Of a stretch of 34,175 bases of DNA, positions 1 to 7,719 are shown piece by piece; the first letter of the stretch is position 1; each line of letters starts with the position of its first letter. The stretch covers positions 1-34,175 of the forward strand of contig JAQBYC010000046.1 of the NCBI GenBank assembly GCA_027623205.1, given 5' to 3'. Origin of the DNA: Pseudomonadota bacterium. Lineage in GTDB: Bacteria; Pseudomonadota; Alphaproteobacteria; GCA-2731375. The translations under genes were made by a program, and so were the position numbers. Under the pieces are notes generated by a model. That model saw only the letters and a list, made by a program, of their open reading frames with translations. It had not been told where the DNA came from and ran no database searches.

Positions 1-102
1 ACATCGGGCAAGCCGCGCAACGCCGCACAATGGCTTGGTAACGCCATCAAATGGGTCAGATTAGCCGCGACACGCTCTCATAAACGGGGCAGCAAAGATT
101 AG
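1..102 (+). CDS. Possible 3' end of a truncated plus-strand gene
   Basis: The first forward frame is open from base 1 to a TAG at 100-102 and would encode about 33 C-terminal residues rich in Arg, Lys and Trp. I do not recognise a family, and an open frame this short can occur by chance in GC-rich DNA. It would converge on the dioxygenase operon, leaving about 56 bases between the stops. The remaining bases up to 158 hold no gene that I can see. Confidence 0.15.
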   Translation, partial: TSGKPRNAAQWLGNAIKWVRLAATRSHKRGSKD

Positions 103-158
103 GATGTGGCACCGCAATAGGTTATTCACGCCCCTGCCCCGTCGGAAACGCTCTAATT

Positions 159-653
159 TCAGATCTGATGAATATCGACCGCGCCGTCGATCACATCCTC
201 CAGCAAGACGATTTTCTTGCGTGCAATGCGCAGGCCCCTTGGCTCGCGGCGCAACTCGTACTCGTACCAGCCGCCGCGAATTTGCTTGCCCATGCGGGCA
301 TCGACGGAAAGCGCCAGCCATTTCGCCGAGGCGGACACAACCGCCGCGCCGCTGTCCAACAGGCGCACCGTATCGACCAGATGCGAGGTCCGCGACAAGG
401 GCAGTTCGGCATAGGCCTGACCGGAAGAGATGCGGTGGAGGCGGGCCGCCAGGCCTGGTTTGCCGGTGATATAGATCATGTTGACCTGCATCTCGGGATC
501 GTCACCCAGTTCGTCCTCCGACAGCCAGGCGGGCACCCAATAAACGCAGTCCTCGGCATACAGCGCCAGCCATTCATCCCAACGCCGACGGTCCAGCAGG
601 TCGGCCTCCAGATACAGCAGATCCCGGACCTCTTGGTACAGCTCAGTCTCCAT
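159..653 (-). CDS. Aromatic-ring-hydroxylating dioxygenase, beta (small) subunit
   Basis: This 164-residue protein has the length and pattern of the SnoaL/NTF2-fold small subunit of Rieske non-haem iron oxygenases. An N-terminal acidic helix (LYLEADLLDRRRWDEWLALY, about residues 13-32) is followed by the hallmark tyrosine/tryptophan-rich stretch YAEDCVYWVPAW (about 32-43). The subunit is structural in the alpha3beta3 hexamer and binds no metal itself. Its start codon lies inside the last codons of the alpha-subunit gene (11-base overlap), with no good ribosome binding site of its own visible, which suggests translational coupling. It is the last gene of a minus-strand operon with NIPSNAP, DUF2478 and alpha-subunit genes. 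Family assignment is firm; substrate is unknown. Confidence 0.9.
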   Translation of the reverse strand: METELYQEVRDLLYLEADLLDRRRWDEWLALYAEDCVYWVPAWLSEDELGDDPEMQVNMIYITGKPGLAARLHRISSGQAYAELPLSRTSHLVDTVRLLDSGAAVVSASAKWLALSVDARMGKQIRGGWYEYELRREPRGLRIARKKIVLLEDVIDGAVDIHQI

Positions 654-1962
654 GGGGGACTTTTTCAGCTTCCATCAAAGCGGCCCATTGGCGGAAATAG
701 CCATGATACAGCGTTTCATGGTCCCACCGCGCGGCGCTGCTGACCACCTCCGCCTCGAGCGCCCTGGCAAGAGCATCCGGGCCCCGGGTGAGCATTTCCA
801 GGCCGCGTTCCATATGGTTCCAACGCGCCTGACGGCCCTGGGCGCCGATCTGGCAGTCTTCCAGAGCGGCCAGATCATCCGGCGTGGCCATGCCCGTGAC
901 CATGAAGAAATCCTCGAACTTGCGCAGGCGGGCAATGCGCGCGGTCCGGCTTTCCCCCTTGGGGGCGATGCAATAGACCCGCACCTCGGTCCGGTCCGGG
1001 GCCAGGGGACGGAACACCCTGATCTGGGTCGACGACTGGTCCATCAGTTGCACGTTGGGAAACAGAAACAGGTTGCGGCCACGGCGCAGCATCCAATCCA
1101 CCTTGTCCTTTGCGAAGCGCCGCAACAACGGCCCTTCGGCCTCGAACAAGGGCGCCACGGCCGGGTTGGCCCGCCCGGCCCAGATCATGTTGTGGCCATG
1201 GCCCAGGTCATAGCAGCCACTGGCCACGGTTCCCTTGATACGGCCCGCTTCCGTGGGCCGCTTGCCGGCATCGTCGCCCAAGGCTTCGCGCCGGGCCATG
1301 GCCTGTCCAAAGATCCGATGCACCGTGCCGACGTGATAGCCATCGACGCCGTTTTCCGCCTGCATCTTCCAATTGCCGCGGATCAGGTAGGTCTGTTGGC
1401 CGGGAACCACTTCCAGACCATGGGGCGATTGGTCCGCAAGCAAATCGATGAAGGGCCGGGCCGCGCCCAAATGGTCCGCCAACCCGCCCACGCCAGGGTC
1501 GAGGCAGCCAAAGATAAAGCCGCGGTAATCGGCAACGCGGGTCACCGGCGTCAGGCCATGGTTTTCCCGTCCGATGCCATTTGGCCAGCCCTCCGCCTCG
1601 TCCTTGACCTTGATGCAGTCACCTTCCGTGTTGTAGCACCAGCCATGGAAGCGGCAGACCAAGGTCCGGGCCCGGCCCCGGCGGCGCGGCGTCAGAACGG
1701 CGCCACGATGGGAACAGGCATTGATGAAGGCGCCAATGCCGTCGTCGCGCTGGCGGATGACGAAGACCGGCTGGGCGCCGATATAGGTGGCGTAATAGTC
1801 GCCGTGGCCGGCGACCTGGCTTTCGTGACACAGATAAACCCAGGTGCGCTCAAAGATCTGGCGCAATTCACGGGCAAAAATATCCGGGTCGGAATAAATC
1901 CGCCGGTCAACGCGAAAGCCGGCCGGATCGGCGCTTTCCAAGACCATCTCCCGTGACAACAT
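643..1962 (-). CDS. Aromatic-ring-hydroxylating dioxygenase, alpha subunit (Rieske [2Fe-2S], benzoate/anthranilate-like)
   Basis: This is the 439-residue catalytic large subunit. The N-terminal Rieske domain shows the cluster ligands Cys83-x-His85 and Cys103-x2-His106 (CSHR...CRFHGWCY). The C-terminal domain has the mononuclear iron motif ENGVDGYHVGTVH, with Asp207 as bridging residue and His210 and His215 as ligands; the third ligand is probably one of the Asp residues at 362-363. The wording around the iron site (GNWKMQAENGVDGYH) resembles BenA/AntA-type subunits that act on aromatic carboxylates; that substrate class is an inference. The enzyme needs a reductase (and sometimes a ferredoxin), and none is encoded nearby. 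It sits 15 bases downstream of DUF2478 and overlaps the beta-subunit start. Confidence 0.93.
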   Translation of the reverse strand: MLSREMVLESADPAGFRVDRRIYSDPDIFARELRQIFERTWVYLCHESQVAGHGDYYATYIGAQPVFVIRQRDDGIGAFINACSHRGAVLTPRRRGRARTLVCRFHGWCYNTEGDCIKVKDEAEGWPNGIGRENHGLTPVTRVADYRGFIFGCLDPGVGGLADHLGAARPFIDLLADQSPHGLEVVPGQQTYLIRGNWKMQAENGVDGYHVGTVHRIFGQAMARREALGDDAGKRPTEAGRIKGTVASGCYDLGHGHNMIWAGRANPAVAPLFEAEGPLLRRFAKDKVDWMLRRGRNLFLFPNVQLMDQSSTQIRVFRPLAPDRTEVRVYCIAPKGESRTARIARLRKFEDFFMVTGMATPDDLAALEDCQIGAQGRQARWNHMERGLEMLTRGPDALARALEAEVVSSAARWDHETLYHGYFRQWAALMEAEKVPHGD

Positions 1963-1977
1963 CTGGTTCCGCCTGTT

Positions 1978-2556
1978 CTACCCTGCCGGTTTGTCCCGGG
2001 CCGGTTTGTCCGGGGCCAGTTTTTTCTGGGTTGATTTGTCCTGACGCGCCGTGGCCCACCACTGGCGGAACGCATCCAGGTCATAGGCCAGGGTATCGCC
2101 TAGCGCACCGGTACGTTCCTGCCACAGATCCAGGGCGAATGCGGGCACTGCGATCAACAGGGGAATTTCCTCGGCGATGGCCATGAAGATTTCATCATTC
2201 AGGCCCTGGCCTTTCTGTTCCTGCTCGCCGAACTTCTCCAGCACGATCAAATCGACGTTCTCACGTATGGCCCGGCGCAGGGCCTCGATCGATTCCGTCA
2301 GGGCGGAGGTATCCAATGAACAGGTCTTGTTTTCCAGGTTTTCCCTGGTCGGCCGGTTAATGGCGATCCGCTGCCCCGTATCCAGGGCCACCATATCGAT
2401 GCCGGTCATCTTGCCATCGGCATCCCGCAAAATTTCCTGTACCAGCCCGCCGACCCGGACGCCCGCCCCGCGCAGTTCGGCCGCGAAGTCGGACAGCGCA
2501 TCGCGGTCCTGCAAATCGCGCGCATACACGGCGGCGGCAAAGGTCGTCTCACTCAT
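1978..2556 (-). CDS. DUF2478 family protein
   Basis: The 192-residue product matches the pattern of the DUF2478 family. An N-terminal part (VYARDLQDRDALSDFAAELR, GVRVGGLVQE) is followed by the typical core VLEKFGEQEQKGQGL...IPLLIAVP. It ends with a hydrophilic Lys/Pro tail carrying repeated DKPA units (about 173-192). Some family members are annotated beside molybdenum uptake genes and resemble NTPase folds, but I see no Walker A motif here, so no NTPase activity is claimed. It lies between the NIPSNAP gene (77 bases upstream) and the dioxygenase alpha gene (15 bases downstream), so it is probably cotranscribed with them. Its role in ring hydroxylation is unknown. Confidence 0.8.
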   Translation of the reverse strand: MSETTFAAAVYARDLQDRDALSDFAAELRGAGVRVGGLVQEILRDADGKMTGIDMVALDTGQRIAINRPTRENLENKTCSLDTSALTESIEALRRAIRENVDLIVLEKFGEQEQKGQGLNDEIFMAIAEEIPLLIAVPAFALDLWQERTGALGDTLAYDLDAFRQWWATARQDKSTQKKLAPDKPARDKPAG

Positions 2557-2633
2557 GCCCGGTTCATCCGATCCATCCCATGTCGCTGGCTACAAATCCA
2601 TGCCACGGCGACGGGGCCTGCAATATGGAGCGC

Positions 2634-2960
2634 TCAGCGCATCGTGGATTTCGTGGTCGGAACGATCCGCGTCACCACGTTGTTCGGCCGGTCGAGGTAG
2701 TCCGGCACCCTTGGAGACATCTCGTTTTTCCAGTAATCCGACTCGTAGACCGCCTTGTACAGCGCTTCCCGCTGCGCCTCGCTTTCGAAGCGGCGCAGCC
2801 AGACATAGACGCTGTCGTCGTCCTCGCCCCGGAAGCTGCCGCAGATCACCATGCCCTTCGAGACCTGGAAGGGAATGATCTCTTCTTCCATGATCTTAAT
2901 CCATTCGTCCATCTTACCGGGAAGCACTTTATACTGGCGATGTTCATAGAAGGCGGTCAT
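2634..2960 (-). CDS. NIPSNAP family protein
   Basis: This 108-residue protein is a ferredoxin-like alpha/beta-barrel (NIPSNAP) domain. The markers are the opening YEHRQYKVLPGKMDEW, the middle GSFRGEDDDSVYVWLRRFES, and the basic helix and loop YESDYWKNEM. Such proteins are small, cytoplasmic, dimeric and poorly characterised; in bacteria they often sit beside aromatic or ketone catabolic enzymes. It is the first gene of the dioxygenase operon, about 550 bases from the divergent MlaC-like gene, so the operon promoter should lie just upstream. A direct catalytic role cannot be read from the sequence. Confidence 0.85.
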   Translation of the reverse strand: MTAFYEHRQYKVLPGKMDEWIKIMEEEIIPFQVSKGMVICGSFRGEDDDSVYVWLRRFESEAQREALYKAVYESDYWKNEMSPRVPDYLDRPNNVVTRIVPTTKSTMR

Positions 2961-3514
2961 GGGGATACCTCTGCTTGAGTTGACACGTAGCTGCCGAAAT
3001 TTTCAGGTCTAGTGTACGGGATATGGCAATAGCCGTGAAGCATCTATCGACATCATACCGCAACCGGGCAAGCGCCGCCGGCACAAAGGCTTGATCGGAA
3101 ACCTTAAGCGCGCCGTATGACGTCGGCGCCCGTGGGACGGGCCGAGTGCGCTGGCGCCGAACAATCCGCGGACAGCGCTCCTCCCCGGAGGAGGCAACGG
3201 ACTAAGTATATTCCGATCCTGGGCAAACGGCCCTGGCGTGCATACATAGTCAGACAAGAAGAATTGCCTGCTTTGTCTACAACCTACAAAGCAATGCCGC
3301 CTTCGCGGCAAATCGCCTTTTGCGGGGTTATGACGGTGTCCTGCCGACATGGGGGCACAGCAGACGTTGGGGTTATTAACCCACCCGGCGGGATAGCGAT
3401 CGTCCTCGCCATCGTCCTCGTACTGCTGCTGCCCGGGCGCATATAGGCCGCCTTGCTCCTCATCCGAAGGCCTGGGCCGCGACCTGTCTCAACCCAAAAC
3501 GGGAGTTATTGACC
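2961..3514. promoter_or_regulatory. Long divergent intergenic region with several short inverted repeats
   Basis: This 550-base spacer separates the divergent NIPSNAP operon and MlaC-like gene and must hold both promoters. Reading frames in it encode Arg/Pro-rich low-complexity peptides with no family resemblance, so I do not call a gene. Visible symmetry includes CTCCTCC-CC-GGAGGAG at 3178-3193 and GGGTTA-T-TAACCC at 3370-3382. ATCGTCCTCG occurs twice just after 3385. No -35/-10 pair stands out. The palindromes are candidate operators only. Confidence 0.4.
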
Positions 3515-4153
3515 ATGCTGAAGCGACATACTTTCCCTGGCCTCGCAATCCTGCTGCTCGCCGCCTTTTCCATACCCGCCGCCGTGGCCGATTCCGTCGG
3601 CACGCCGGGCACCTTTATCACGAACCTGGCGCAAACGGCGCTCGCCTCCGCCAACGACAGGACACTGTCCGCAACCGAACGCCAGCGCGGGCTCGACGCC
3701 TTGCTCGATACCGGATTCGACCTGCCGCAGATTGCCGCCCATGTCGTGGGGCCCTACTGGCTAGGCGCGGGCGCGGCTGAACGGCAGGCCTTCACAATGG
3801 TCTTTCGCGACTATGTCGGCCGCACCTATTCGCAGCGCTTTGCCGATTATGACAGTGCCTCGTTCCGGGTCGTCAGCCAGCATGCGGCGGCCGCTGCCAG
3901 CACCGTGGTGACCACCGAAATCGACAAGCCCCTCGAAGCCAAAAAAGCAGGCCAGACATCCCCGAACCAACCGCAACGGTTCGACTGGCTCGTCGTATCC
4001 AAGGGCGGGTACCGCGTCGTCGATGTCACCGCCGGCGGGGTCAGCATGGCGGCGACCATGCGCGCGGAATTCACGTCATACCTGCGGCACCACGGCGGCG
4101 ACCTGACAAGCCTGACACAGCGTCTACAGGCCACGGCGATCGCACTGAAATAG
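3515..4153 (+). CDS. MlaC/Ttg2D-like periplasmic phospholipid-binding protein
   Basis: The product is about 212 residues. It begins with a signal peptide (basic MLKRH, hydrophobic LAILLLAAF, probable cleavage after AVA near residue 25). The remainder matches the MlaC/toluene-tolerance family: FITNLAQTALASANDRTLS, a block of the type FDLPQIAAHVVGPYW, then RDYVGRTYSQRF and the C-terminal VVDVTAGGVSMAATMRAEF. MlaC shuttles phospholipids between the outer-membrane MlaA and inner-membrane MlaFEDB complexes. The ATG at 3515 is preferred over an in-frame TTG two codons upstream because GGGAG at 3501-3505 is correctly spaced only from the ATG. No other mla gene is nearby, so the partner transporter is elsewhere. 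Confidence 0.82.
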   Translation: MLKRHTFPGLAILLLAAFSIPAAVADSVGTPGTFITNLAQTALASANDRTLSATERQRGLDALLDTGFDLPQIAAHVVGPYWLGAGAAERQAFTMVFRDYVGRTYSQRFADYDSASFRVVSQHAAAAASTVVTTEIDKPLEAKKAGQTSPNQPQRFDWLVVSKGGYRVVDVTAGGVSMAATMRAEFTSYLRHHGGDLTSLTQRLQATAIALK

Positions 4154-4412
4154 CAACGGGCCGACGAACCTTCGTACTTTTTATTTGTTTAACCGGCACG
4201 GGACGCGAGACCGGACCATGAGCATACGCAAAATCCATATTACGCCTGGCGCCCAGTGGGTTGAAGTCGACAAAGTTGGGCTGCGCAGAAAAACGGGGTC
4301 GGGAGCAACGGGGTCGCGTCTTGAATTGTGAATTGACCCGAGACCTGGGCCGCAGCAAGAACCACTGCGCCCCGAAACTTTCCACACGTAGCCGAGTGGC
4401 CAGCCTTCCTTC
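4154..4412. repeat. Convergent spacer with REP-like repeated AACGGGGTCG units
   Basis: This gap separates the convergent MlaC-like and acyl-CoA dehydrogenase genes. AACGGGGTCG occurs twice, at 4292-4301 and 4307-4316, followed by an AT-rich palindrome (AATTGTGAATT, 4324-4334) and GACCC at 4335-4339, which can pair back to GGGTC at 4311-4315. This arrangement resembles REP-type intergenic elements associated with RAYT transposases, but that is recall of a pattern, not a match I could run. A weak hairpin followed by a T-rich run (ACGA/TCGT then ACTTTTTATTTG, just after 4160) may end the MlaC-like transcript. Confidence 0.35.
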
Positions 4413-5684
4413 CTAAACTGCTGTTGGCAACACATAGCGGCTTTGGCGGTAGCCCTTGGAAATGACGTTGTCGCCGCGTTCTTCCTGGGCGCGTTTGATC
4501 TCGTGATGGGCGACCGCGCGCAGGTGCACCTCGTCGGGGCCGTCGAGGATTTGCAGGGCGCGGCCCCAACTCCACAGGTACGGCAGCGGCGTATCCGGGG
4601 ACAGGCCCATGGCGCCGAACACCTGGATGGCACGATCGACGATCCTGGTCTGCAACGGCGGCACCAGGGCCGTGATCATGGAGATCTCCTTCCGCGCCGC
4701 GCGGTTGCCCTGCCCATCGATCAGCCAGGCGGTCTTCAGCACCAGCAAACGGGCCTGTTCGATGTCGATCCGGGCCTTGGCGATCCAATCGCCGATATTG
4801 CCGTATTCATGCAGATATTTGCCGAACGCCCGGCGTTCCAGGGCGCGCTGGCACATCAGATCCAGCGCCACTTCGCACTGCCCGATGGAGCGCATGCAAT
4901 GATGGATGCGGCCCGGCCCCAAACGCGCCTGGGCCAGGGCGAAACCGGCCCCCTCCTCGCCCAGCAGATTTTCCACCGGCACCCGGACGCCGCGAAACAC
5001 CACTTCGCAGGTGCCTTCGGGGGCCAGATGGTTCATGTAGCTGATGTTCCGCTCGATCTCGATACCCGGCGTATCCATGGGGAACAGCACCTGGGTGTGG
5101 CGTTTGTGCGGCGGGCCGTCCGGGTCGGTCACGCCGAGCACAATGCCAACCTTGGCGCGGGGATCAAGCGCGTTGGTGATGAACCATTTGCGCCCGTCCA
5201 GGATATAGTCCCCGCCAACCCGGCGAATGGAGAACTGGATGTTGGTGGCGTCGGACGAGCCGACGTCGGGTTCCGTCATCATGAAGCAGGAGCGGATCTC
5301 GCCCTCGAACAGCGGCTTCAGCCAGCGTTCCTTTTGCGCCGGCGTCGCGAACAGATGCAACAGCTCCATATTCCCGGTATCCGGCGCATTGCAGTTGAAC
5401 ACTTCCGAGGCCCAATAAACCCGGCCCATGATTTCCGCCAACGGCGCATAGTCCAGATTGCTGAGGCCGGTGCCGGGCGCGTCCGCGGGCAAGGCCGGCA
5501 GAAAGAAATTCCACAGCCCCTCGTCCTTGGCCAGCGCCTTCAGATCCTCCACCACTTGCGGCGGATAGATGCCATTGGAAATATCCGTGTGATAGGCGTG
5601 CTCGTGGGGCAGCACGTAGTCCTGCATGAAACGGCCCACGGCGTTCTGTAGTTCGACGGATCGATCCGAAAAAGCGAAATCCAT
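4413..5684 (-). CDS. Acyl-CoA dehydrogenase (ACAD10/11-like)
   Basis: This protein of about 423 residues is a full-length flavin acyl-CoA dehydrogenase. It shows the FAD/substrate segment MTEPDVGSSDATN, the DGRKWFITNA strand, the RRAFGKYLHEYG region, and the C-terminal helical bundle containing GPDEVHLRAVA, typical of the ACAD10/11-like subgroup. It catalyses alpha,beta-desaturation of an acyl-CoA and passes electrons to ETF. I place the start at MDFAF (5684) because the family normally begins there; an upstream in-frame ATG at 5705 adds seven non-conserved residues, and neither start has a strong ribosome binding site. It probably forms an operon with the MetX-like gene upstream. Chain-length or branched specificity is not evident. 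Confidence 0.9.
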   Translation of the reverse strand: MDFAFSDRSVELQNAVGRFMQDYVLPHEHAYHTDISNGIYPPQVVEDLKALAKDEGLWNFFLPALPADAPGTGLSNLDYAPLAEIMGRVYWASEVFNCNAPDTGNMELLHLFATPAQKERWLKPLFEGEIRSCFMMTEPDVGSSDATNIQFSIRRVGGDYILDGRKWFITNALDPRAKVGIVLGVTDPDGPPHKRHTQVLFPMDTPGIEIERNISYMNHLAPEGTCEVVFRGVRVPVENLLGEEGAGFALAQARLGPGRIHHCMRSIGQCEVALDLMCQRALERRAFGKYLHEYGNIGDWIAKARIDIEQARLLVLKTAWLIDGQGNRAARKEISMITALVPPLQTRIVDRAIQVFGAMGLSPDTPLPYLWSWGRALQILDGPDEVHLRAVAHHEIKRAQEERGDNVISKGYRQSRYVLPTAV

Positions 5685-5796
5685 AAGCCACCAGCCCTTC
5701 ATCATGGGGAAGATGGCTGCAATCTACCCAGGGAAAGGCGGGTTTACCTTGATCCTCATCAAAACCCTGTACGCCTGACACACCTTCCGAAAGCCT

Positions 5797-6837
5797 TCAG
5801 GAAGCCGCGCCATGACGGTCGAGGAAGGCTTCAAGCTCGCCGGCCCATTTCTGCCAATCCTCGGTCGGCGCCAGGTGGCCGTAGGGGCTGTCGATTTCCA
5901 CATAGCTGGCGGCGACACCGCTGGCCTGCAAATGCGCCATGGTCGGTTCGGCCAGTTCCGACGCCGGGAAGCGCTTGTCGGTGTTGCACAGGACATACAG
6001 CAGCGGCGCCTTGATGTTGGCGGCGTTGTCCCAGGCGTTGAAGCGCACCGCCGCCCGGCGCAGCACGATCAGCGCATTGGCATCGAATTGACCCGCCCAC
6101 AGACCCGCGAGTTTCTTCAGACCCTCGTTGGCCGCCGCCTCGCTGCCCAGTCGATCGGCCAGCGCCCGGTCAACCCCATAGCCCCGCAGGGTTTCAACCC
6201 GCAGACTGGCCAGCATGTCGCGCACGCCGCTTTCGCGTTCCCGGCCATAGTAGTCGCCGCCGTTCCAGCCCGGACATTGGGCGAAGCGATCCTCGATCTC
6301 GGCGATGCTCTCGGGACCGCCGCGGCTTCTATTCCAGGTGGCGACCGGAACCAGGGCGCGCATGCGGTCCGGGTGGCTGACGCCCCATTGGAAGGTCAGA
6401 TAGCCGCCATAGGAAAAGCCAACCACCGCGGCCAGCTGCCCAACGCCCAGATGCGCCAACAACAACACCTGGGCGGCCACCATGTCGCCTGTCGTTATCG
6501 GGGGAAAGCCGGGGCCATAGGGCGCGTCCGTGGCGGGATTGATGCTGCCCGGCCCCGTGCTGCCAAAGGCCGAGCCGATCATGTTGCTGCAGATGACAAA
6601 GTAGCGGCCGGTATCGATGGCCCGGCCGGGGCCGATCAGATTGTGCCACCATCCCGCCCCATCGCCGGCGGCGTGGGGGTTCGAGGTGTAGCCGTGACAC
6701 AGCAAGATGGCGTTGTCGGCGGCGGCGTTCAGCGCGCCATAGGTCTCGTAGGCAAGGGCCAGCTGGGCCAGGGCGCCACCCAATTCCAGTTCGAAATTCC
6801 GCGCCTCGAACAGCGTCGACGATGAAAGCAGCGTCAT
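5797..6837 (-). CDS. MetX-like alpha/beta hydrolase (homoserine O-acetyltransferase family)
   Basis: The 346-residue protein shows the MetX scaffold: an opening LAYETYG, the loop IDTGRYFVICSNMIG, and GSTGPGSINPAT (about 92-103). A catalytic triad is visible as Ser142 in GFSYGG, Asp287 in NTDKRF and His321 in YGHLAP. True homoserine acyltransferases usually have GGSMGG or GGSLGG at the nucleophile elbow, so the GFSYGG form suggests a relative acting on another ester, thioester or acyl acceptor. An AGAAGGA ribosome binding site lies about nine bases before the ATG. It is followed, about 110 bases downstream, by the acyl-CoA dehydrogenase gene, which hints at an acyl-CoA pathway. Methionine synthesis is not supported by any neighbour. 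Confidence 0.8.
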   Translation of the reverse strand: MTLLSSSTLFEARNFELELGGALAQLALAYETYGALNAAADNAILLCHGYTSNPHAAGDGAGWWHNLIGPGRAIDTGRYFVICSNMIGSAFGSTGPGSINPATDAPYGPGFPPITTGDMVAAQVLLLAHLGVGQLAAVVGFSYGGYLTFQWGVSHPDRMRALVPVATWNRSRGGPESIAEIEDRFAQCPGWNGGDYYGRERESGVRDMLASLRVETLRGYGVDRALADRLGSEAAANEGLKKLAGLWAGQFDANALIVLRRAAVRFNAWDNAANIKAPLLYVLCNTDKRFPASELAEPTMAHLQASGVAASYVEIDSPYGHLAPTEDWQKWAGELEAFLDRHGAAS

Positions 6838-6953
6838 GACATCCCATCCTTCTTCATAAGCCCGTCGCGGCTACCGTAGCATGCCCGAAATTGTTTCGCC
6901 TACGCCGGTCGATTTGCTAAGTATGCCGATCGGTCAACGGAAGGATCCTATGC
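6838..6953. promoter_or_regulatory. Divergent promoter region with CCGATCGG palindrome
   Basis: This 116-base spacer lies between divergent MetX-like and nitroreductase genes and must carry both promoters. Near the nitroreductase side is ATGCCGATCGGTCA, whose CCGATCGG core is a perfect palindrome, with a related CCGGTCGAT a few bases upstream. Such sites can be TetR-type operators, but no regulator is encoded nearby. AAGGA before the nitroreductase ATG is its likely ribosome binding site. Confidence 0.3.
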
Positions 6954-7691
6954 ATGACGTCAGCCATACCCGCCGCTTACGAAGCATTGATGGCGGTGGT
7001 GCGGAACCGGCGCACCTCCCGCGCCTTCGATGGTAACTTCGAAATTCCCAGAGAGCATTACGACCTGATCCTGGAGGCCGCGCGTCATGGGCCATCGGGG
7101 GCCAATGCCCAGCCGTGGCATTTCATCGTCGTGACCGAGCCGGCCCTGAAGGCGCGGCTTGGCGCGTACTTCGTGGCCGAGGCGCGGCGGCGGGGCAAAC
7201 TGAAAATGAAATTCCCAACGCCGAATTATGCCGGCATGAAGACCGCGCCGGGACTGATCGCCGTGGTCGGTGATTTCCGCTATACCCGCGCCTTCCCGGT
7301 CCTGGGCGACGGCTCGGCTCTGGACAGGATGTACCTACAGAACGCCGAACGCATCTTGCTGCAAAGCGTGGCGGCGGCCACCATGTCGGCGCACCTGGCG
7401 GCCGCGGCCCTGGGCTACGCGGTCTGGTGGGTGACCGCGATCGGCCAGGAAGAGGCGCAAAATGCCTTCAAGCCGTTACTGGGCGTGCCCGACGACCTAT
7501 CGGTGCTGGATATCATGTGTTTCGGCCCGCCGGCCCAGCCGCCCTATAAACGCTGGAAAAAGGAGCTGGACGAAATCCGCCACTGGGATCGTTTCAACAT
7601 GGCCCATTATCAATCCATCGAGCAGATCGAGGACTGGGTCCGCACCACCAGGGCCAAGGTCATGTATAGGGACGAAAGCAAGGTGGATTAG
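6954..7691 (+). CDS. Nitroreductase family FMN oxidoreductase
   Basis: The 245-residue product carries the nitroreductase-fold signatures. RNRRTSRAF (about 17-25) binds the FMN phosphate, GPSGANAQPWHFIVV (about 47-61) forms the flavin pocket, and a glycine-containing C-terminal segment (IMCFGPPAQPPYK) follows. Members use FMN and NAD(P)H to reduce nitro, quinone, enone or halogenated substrates, or perform related dehydrogenations. The extended C-terminus (EQIEDWVRTTRAKV) goes beyond minimal family members. It is 28 bases upstream of a SAM methyltransferase gene on the same strand, so the two are probably cotranscribed. Substrate cannot be assigned. Confidence 0.88.
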   Translation: MTSAIPAAYEALMAVVRNRRTSRAFDGNFEIPREHYDLILEAARHGPSGANAQPWHFIVVTEPALKARLGAYFVAEARRRGKLKMKFPTPNYAGMKTAPGLIAVVGDFRYTRAFPVLGDGSALDRMYLQNAERILLQSVAAATMSAHLAAAALGYAVWWVTAIGQEEAQNAFKPLLGVPDDLSVLDIMCFGPPAQPPYKRWKKELDEIRHWDRFNMAHYQSIEQIEDWVRTTRAKVMYRDESKVD

Positions 7692-7719
7692 TGGCGATCA
7701 AGATTTCGGGCAAGCGCCC

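Noticed and set aside
3009-3350. A minus-strand frame of 113 codons in the NIPSNAP-mlaC spacer
   Set aside because: The product is Arg/Pro/Cys-rich with no hydrophobic core or family pattern, and the opposite strand is open too, as expected for GC-rich non-coding DNA.
3117-3446. A plus-strand frame of 109 codons with a hydrophobic C-terminus
   Set aside because: The hydrophobic end comes from ATCGTCCTCG repeats, and no ribosome binding site or conserved motif precedes it.
5797-6837. Calling the MetX-like gene metX
   Set aside because: The nucleophile elbow differs from that of homoserine acyltransferases and the gene has no methionine-pathway neighbours.
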